Position numbers and translations under genes: made by a program. The notes beneath the pieces are model-generated. The model did no database searches and was not told the origin of the DNA. It worked only from the letters and a program-made list of their open reading frames with translations. A stretch of DNA of 64,000 nt from Sphingopyxis sp. JAI108 (GTDB lineage Bacteria > Pseudomonadota > Alphaproteobacteria > Sphingomonadales > Sphingomonadaceae): NCBI RefSeq assembly GCF_013410105.1, contig NZ_JACCCJ010000001.1, positions 1,426,001 through 1,490,000 on the forward strand. Direction: 5' to 3'. This document shows positions 59,845 through 64,000 of this stretch, piece after piece (the stretch's first letter is position 1; the number at the start of each line of letters is the position of its first letter).

Positions 59845-60828
59845 TCAACTGGGAAGCTGCTGGCTGGAACAGTGGAAGCTCCCGCCGCCAACGATGATCC
59901 CCCGCGCGGGCACGCCGACCGCGCGGCGATCGGGGAAGAGCGCGGCGAGCGTGTCGACTGCTGCCTGATCGTTGGGAACGCCATAGGTCGGGACGACAAC
60001 GACGCTGTTGCCGATATAGAAATTCATATAGCTCGCCGCCGCAATCTCGTCGTCCACTTCGACGCGGCCGGGCGAGGGCATGTCGACGATTTCGACGCCG
60101 CCGAACGCCGCGGTGCGTGCGCGCGCGTCGGCATAGATATGCGCGTTGGGATCATCCTTCCCCGCCGCGACGGGCAGCGCGAGGCGGCCCTCGCCGACGA
60201 AGCGCGCGAGATTGTCGACATGGCCGTCGGTATGGTCACCGACGAGCCCTTTGCCCAGCCACAGCAGCCGGTCGATGCCGAGCGACTGGCGGAGCCGCAC
60301 CGCGATATCCTCGCGCGTTAGCGTCGGATTGCGGTTGGGGTTGAGCAGGCATTCCTCGGTGGTGACGCACAGGCCGGTGCCATCGACGTCGATCGCCCCG
60401 CCTTCGAGCACCCAGTCGAGATGCTGCGTCGGCAGGTCCGCGTGCGCGGCCAGGATCGCCCCGATCTCCCGGTCGCCGGGCATCACGAACTTGTTGCCCC
60501 ACCAGTTGAAGTCGAAATTGCGCGCCTCGCGCTGGGCGCCGGTGCCGACGATGATCGGACCCGTGTCGCGCAGCCAGATATCGCCGAAGGGGGCGACGAA
60601 CAACTTCACGCCCTCGTCGACGAGCGCCTCGGCGATATCGGCATTGTCATGGTCGCGAACGAGAAGATGCACTGTCTCACCACGTCCGCCGTCGTGGACG
60701 GCATTCGCAAAGGCCGCGACATCGCGCCGCGCGGCATCGATTTGGCTCGACCATTCCTCCGCCATGTGCGGAAAGCCGATCCAGACGGCATCATGGGGTG
60801 CCCATTCGGCGGGCATGCGGTGGGTCAT
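59845..60828 (-). CDS. aguA: agmatine deiminase
   Basis: Guanidino-modifying enzyme of 327 aa converting agmatine to N-carbamoylputrescine and ammonia. Catalytic Cys lies close to the C-terminus in GGGSFHCSSQQLP; other signatures are PAEWAPHDAVWIGFPH, IWLRDTGPIIV, FNWWGNKF and KGLVGDHTDGHVDN. Start ATG 60828 is preceded by AAGGAC; upstream open frame to 60927 is not needed. Confidence 0.95.
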   Translation of the reverse strand: MTHRMPAEWAPHDAVWIGFPHMAEEWSSQIDAARRDVAAFANAVHDGGRGETVHLLVRDHDNADIAEALVDEGVKLFVAPFGDIWLRDTGPIIVGTGAQREARNFDFNWWGNKFVMPGDREIGAILAAHADLPTQHLDWVLEGGAIDVDGTGLCVTTEECLLNPNRNPTLTREDIAVRLRQSLGIDRLLWLGKGLVGDHTDGHVDNLARFVGEGRLALPVAAGKDDPNAHIYADARARTAAFGGVEIVDMPSPGRVEVDDEIAAASYMNFYIGNSVVVVPTYGVPNDQAAVDTLAALFPDRRAVGVPARGIIVGGGSFHCSSQQLPS

Positions 60829-60885
60829 CGCGTGATAGTCCTTTGCGTCGATGCCCGTGACATCGATCATCTCGTCCAAAACGCA

Positions 60886-60919
60886 GCAATCCAGAATGGC
60901 TGCTGCCATTCTGGATTGC
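60886..60919. terminator. 15-bp perfect hairpin upstream of aguA
   Basis: GCAATCCAGAATGGC / GCCATTCTGGATTGC with loop TGCT. It lies between the end of the M28 peptidase gene (60965, minus strand) and the aguA start, so it could end the peptidase transcript. No T run; AT content is higher than most hairpins here. Confidence 0.5.
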
Positions 60920-60964
60920 CGGAACACGATGCTCCCCGCAACTGCGGAGGAGCGGTTGTCTCCG

Positions 60965-62647
60965 TTACTTACCGGCGCGCGACTTGTCGCGGGCGGCGCG
61001 GAATTCGTCGCCCTCGACCCAGTTCGGCCACGCGTCGGTCATCGCGAGCATCCGCCCTGCGGCATAATAGAGGCGCAGGTCCGACATCATGCCGCCCCAG
61101 TTGGTGATCGCCTCATACTCGTCGCCCGGCGCATGATAGCGGTTCTTCTCATAATCTTCCGACGCCTTCTGGCCGGCTTCGACCCCGCCTTCGACGAGAT
61201 CCTCGCCGCTGCCGAAGTTGAACATCGGTACGCCGAGCTTGGCGAAGCTGAAGTGGTCGGAACGATAATAGAAGCCCTTTTCGGGCGTCGGCTCGGCCTT
61301 GACCGTGCGGCCCTCCATCTTGGCGAGTTTTTCGACATAGGCGTCGAGTTCGGACTTGCCGCCGCCCACGACGACGATGTCCTTCGCCGGACCGCTCGCG
61401 TTCAATGCGTCCATGTTCACGCCGCCCACCGTCTGCGCGAGCGGGAAGATCGGGTTTTCGGCATAATATTTCGAGCCGAGCAGACCCGATTCCTCGGCCG
61501 TTACGGCAAGGAAGACGATGCTGCGATCGGGCGCGCCGACCTTCTGGAACGCCTGCGCCAGCGTCACCAGACCGGCGATGCCGCTCGCATTGTCGACCGC
61601 ACCGTTGCAGATGTCGTCGCCGGCGACAGGCGTGCAGCGGCCGAGGTGATCCCAATGGCCGGTGTAGAGCACATATTCATCCGGCCGCTTGGCGCCCGGC
61701 AGCACGCCGATGACGTTGCGCGACATCTTCTTCGAAATCTGGTTGTCGAAGCCGAAATTCGCCTTCACTCCGGTCAGCGCGACGGGCTTGAACCCCTTCT
61801 TCTTGGCGGCCTCGCGCAGCTTGTCGAAGTCCTGGCCCGCGCTTGCGAACAATTCCTTCGCCTTGGGAAGCTGGATCCAGCCGTTGGCGACCGTCTGGTC
61901 GGCGCCGCCATTCTTGCTGTCGGCGAGGTATTGCGTGCCGGTGTTGCTCGATTCGACAACGTTCCAGCCATAGGCGGCGGGTTCGGTGTCGTGGACGATC
62001 AGCACCGCCGCGGCGCCCTGCCGCGCGGCTTCCTCATATTTATAGCTCCAGCGGCCGTAATAGGTCATCGCGCGGCCGTTGAACTCGCCCTTGGCTTCCT
62101 TGGTCTGCCAGTCGGGATCGTTAACGAGGACGACGACGGTCTTCCCCTTCACATCAAGCCCGGCATAGTCGTTCCAGCCCTTTTCGGGGGCGTTGATGCC
62201 ATAGCCGACGAACACGACGTCGCTGTCCTTGACCTCGGTCTTCGGCTGGACGCGATAGCTGAACGCGACATAGTCCTTCGCATATTGCGCGGTGACCGGC
62301 GTCTTGCCGCCGGTGAAGGTGAGCGGTGTCGCATTTTTTGCGGTGATTTCGACCAGCGGCACATCCTGCGTCCAGCTGCCGTTGTTCCCGGGCTTCAGCC
62401 CCGCTTCCTCATATTTCTTGATGATATAGGCGACGGTCTTTTCCTCGCCCGCGGTGCCGGGCGCGCGGCCCTCATAGGCGTCCGACGACAATTCCTTCGT
62501 CACCTCCTGCAACGTCGCGAGCGGCAGTTCGGGGATCTCGACGTCGGGGATCGTAACGGTCGACGTGGCTGTCTTGTCCGACGCATTGCACGCGGCAACG
62601 GTCAGAAGAACCGCAAGGGCTGCGGTCGAGCGGGGGAAGCGAAGCAT
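60965..62647 (-). CDS. M28 family metallopeptidase, lipoprotein
   Basis: A 560-aa zinc aminopeptidase-type enzyme. The N-terminus is a lipoprotein signal (AALAVLLTVAAC with the lipobox Cys). A PA domain is inserted (about 130-290), and the peptidase domain has the metal ligands in YTGHWDHLG, GAVDNASGIAG, AVTAEESGLLG and the YHAPGDEYEA His. ATG 62647 is chosen because it begins the signal peptide. It probably trims peptides in the periplasm, anchored to a membrane. Confidence 0.93.
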   Translation of the reverse strand: MLRFPRSTAALAVLLTVAACNASDKTATSTVTIPDVEIPELPLATLQEVTKELSSDAYEGRAPGTAGEEKTVAYIIKKYEEAGLKPGNNGSWTQDVPLVEITAKNATPLTFTGGKTPVTAQYAKDYVAFSYRVQPKTEVKDSDVVFVGYGINAPEKGWNDYAGLDVKGKTVVVLVNDPDWQTKEAKGEFNGRAMTYYGRWSYKYEEAARQGAAAVLIVHDTEPAAYGWNVVESSNTGTQYLADSKNGGADQTVANGWIQLPKAKELFASAGQDFDKLREAAKKKGFKPVALTGVKANFGFDNQISKKMSRNVIGVLPGAKRPDEYVLYTGHWDHLGRCTPVAGDDICNGAVDNASGIAGLVTLAQAFQKVGAPDRSIVFLAVTAEESGLLGSKYYAENPIFPLAQTVGGVNMDALNASGPAKDIVVVGGGKSELDAYVEKLAKMEGRTVKAEPTPEKGFYYRSDHFSFAKLGVPMFNFGSGEDLVEGGVEAGQKASEDYEKNRYHAPGDEYEAITNWGGMMSDLRLYYAAGRMLAMTDAWPNWVEGDEFRAARDKSRAGK

Positions 62648-62791
62648 GGAAATTCCTCGGGTTTTCGTATTCGACCGCGGGCTTGTGCCAGCCCGGTGCG
62701 GAGGGTGCAAGCGCCGCTTGTGGGACTTTCAGCGCTTGGAAAAGCGGACGCCGGCTTTTAGAGAAGCAAAAGGGGACCGAATAACAGGGGG

Positions 62792-64000
62792 ATGGATATG
62801 CGGGGGCGCTGGCTATATTTGCTGGGTTTGGGGATTGCCGCGGGGGCCGCGCACGCACAGGAGGGAGACGTCGCACGCCGCTTCGGTACGCTTGACGGCG
62901 TCACGCAGGTCAGCTTGTCGCCTGACGGGCAGCGCCTTGCCTTTCTGGCCCCGAACAAGGGGCAGGCGAACGATCTGTTCGTCGTCGATATTGCCGACGG
63001 GGCCTTGCCCCGCCGCATCTTGCGCGCAAGCGGCGACCCCGAAATCCTGCGCTGGTGCAGATGGGCGACCGACGCGCGGCTGGTCTGCCAGATCGGCGGC
63101 CGGGAGAAGGTGGGCGAGTTCATCTATGGCTTTTCGTCGCTGCTGGGCGTCGATGCCGCGGGCGGCAACGTCAAGTCGCTGAGCATCCGGCGCGGCGACA
63201 ATGCGCTGGGGATCGATTTCCGCGGTGGCAGCGTCATCGACTGGCAGCCGGGACCGCCGGGCAGCGTATTGATGATGCGCAGCCATGTTCCCGAGGCGAA
63301 CCGCCGTACGGCTTCCCTGATCACCAAGGATGAGGAGGGGATGGGGGTCGACCTGGTGAATGTCGTCGAAGGCTCGGTGAAGGTCGTCGAGAAACCCCGG
63401 CGCGACACCATCGAATATATCACCGACGGCAAAGGCGAAGTGCGCATCATGGGCACCCAGCCGATGGAAGGACGGACGGACAACCTCAGCCGGATCGTGC
63501 GTTATTTCTACAAGCCTGCAGGTGGCGGTGACTGGCAGCAGTTATCGTCGATTGACACATTGTCGCGCGAGGGATTTGAGCCCTGGACGGTTGACGCGGC
63601 GACCGATCGTGCGATCGGCTTCGGCAAGATCGACGGGCGCCTTGCGGTCATGGCGGTGAAGCTTGATGGAACGGGGAAGGGCGAAACCCTCTATCGCCAT
63701 CCCGAAGTCGATGTCGATGCGCTGGTTCGTGTCGGCCGCGATCAGCGCGTGGTGGGTGCGACTTATGCCACCGATCGCCGCCAGATGGTGACGACCGACC
63801 CCCAGGTCGCGGCGATGGCCAACTCCTTGTCACGCGCGCTTGGTGGCCGCCAGGTTTATTTCGTCGATGCGTCGGCCGATGAATCGCATTGGTTGCTGTG
63901 GGCCGGATCGGACGTCGATCCGGGGCGCTATTATCGTTATACACCCGCGCTAAAACAGCTGCGCCCGCTGCTTGAAGACCGGCCCTTGTTGTCGGGACTG
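62792..64000 (+). CDS. S9 family peptidase, N-terminal part (runs off window)
   Basis: Open frame of 403 codons reaching the window edge without a stop. It has a signal peptide (WLYLLGLGIAAGAAHAQ) and then a beta-propeller-like region with repeated WD-type strands (QVSLSPDGQRLAFLAPN, NDLFVVDIADG, FEPWTVDAATDRAIGF, YFVDASADESHWLLW), as in prolyl-oligopeptidase S9 enzymes of sphingomonads. The catalytic alpha/beta-hydrolase domain lies beyond the end, so the call rests on the propeller alone. ATG 62792 is used, with GGGGG upstream; ATG 62798 is possible. Divergent from the M28 peptidase. Confidence 0.8.
   Translation, partial: MDMRGRWLYLLGLGIAAGAAHAQEGDVARRFGTLDGVTQVSLSPDGQRLAFLAPNKGQANDLFVVDIADGALPRRILRASGDPEILRWCRWATDARLVCQIGGREKVGEFIYGFSSLLGVDAAGGNVKSLSIRRGDNALGIDFRGGSVIDWQPGPPGSVLMMRSHVPEANRRTASLITKDEEGMGVDLVNVVEGSVKVVEKPRRDTIEYITDGKGEVRIMGTQPMEGRTDNLSRIVRYFYKPAGGGDWQQLSSIDTLSREGFEPWTVDAATDRAIGFGKIDGRLAVMAVKLDGTGKGETLYRHPEVDVDALVRVGRDQRVVGATYATDRRQMVTTDPQVAAMANSLSRALGGRQVYFVDASADESHWLLWAGSDVDPGRYYRYTPALKQLRPLLEDRPLLSGL

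Noticed and set aside
1..64000. CRISPR arrays, tRNA or rRNA genes, prophage or IS elements
   Set aside because: No spaced direct repeats, cloverleaf-like sequences, rRNA segments, integrases or transposases were recognised on either strand.

Overview
The window looks like chromosomal DNA of a sphingomonad (Alphaproteobacteria; Sphingopyxis or a close relative). This is inferred from high GC, the pyrE-pdxJ-acpS-lepB block, a complete aa3 oxidase operon, four TonB-dependent receptors (one of the Xanthomonas/Caulobacter clade with tryptophan-halogenase neighbours) and sphingomonad-style palindromic intergenic repeats. No rRNA, tRNA, CRISPR, prophage or insertion sequence was seen.

Layout. 1-5.2 kb: housekeeping genes (rpsU, a membrane FKBP isomerase, an AI-2E/PerM permease, lepB, acpS, pdxJ, pyrE). 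5.4-11.9 kb: cytochrome c oxidase operon ctaC-ctaD-ctaB-(49-aa membrane protein)-ctaG-ctaE-DUF983-SURF1. 11.9-14.2 kb: thrC and a methyltransferase. 14.3-29.4 kb: a beta-glucan (laminarin-type) utilisation locus. It holds a TonB receptor, two flavin-dependent tryptophan-halogenase-like proteins flanking SapC and a JmjC/cupin-like protein, a GH16 endoglucanase, a LacI regulator, an MFS transporter, a GH3 beta-glucosidase and a second sugar MFS transporter. A LacI-type operator with an AACGTT core occurs twice in front of the receptor and once in front of the GH3 gene. 29.4-41 kb: a diguanylate cyclase, an S9 peptidase, a TonB receptor, an acetylpolyamine-amidohydrolase/PaiB/esterase cluster, AraC and TetR regulators, a DUF2147 protein and a PF10118 hydrolase. 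41-46.1 kb: a FecR / ECF sigma / STN-domain TonB-receptor surface-signalling set. 46.3-49.2 kb: a small secreted protein and an orphan TonB receptor.

49.2-57.4 kb is the most interesting part. A divergent Lrp/AsnC regulator faces eight tightly coupled genes: aromatic amino acid hydroxylase, tryptophan 2,3-dioxygenase, kynurenine formamidase, kynureninase, a nitrilase-superfamily enzyme, a gentisate-dioxygenase-like cupin, a fumarylacetoacetate-hydrolase-family enzyme and maleate isomerase. Read together they give a complete hypothetical route: Trp -> 5-hydroxy-Trp -> 5-hydroxykynurenine -> 5-hydroxyanthranilate -> maleamylpyruvate -> maleamate + pyruvate -> maleate -> fumarate. The hydroxylase differs from phenylalanine hydroxylases at the two positions known to shift specificity toward tryptophan. 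The cupin gene is split by a frameshift in a run of eight G.

57.4-64 kb: a tandem PilZ protein, a nitrobindin-like protein, the agmatine-to-putrescine genes aguB and aguA, an M28 lipoprotein peptidase, and an S9 peptidase cut by the window end.
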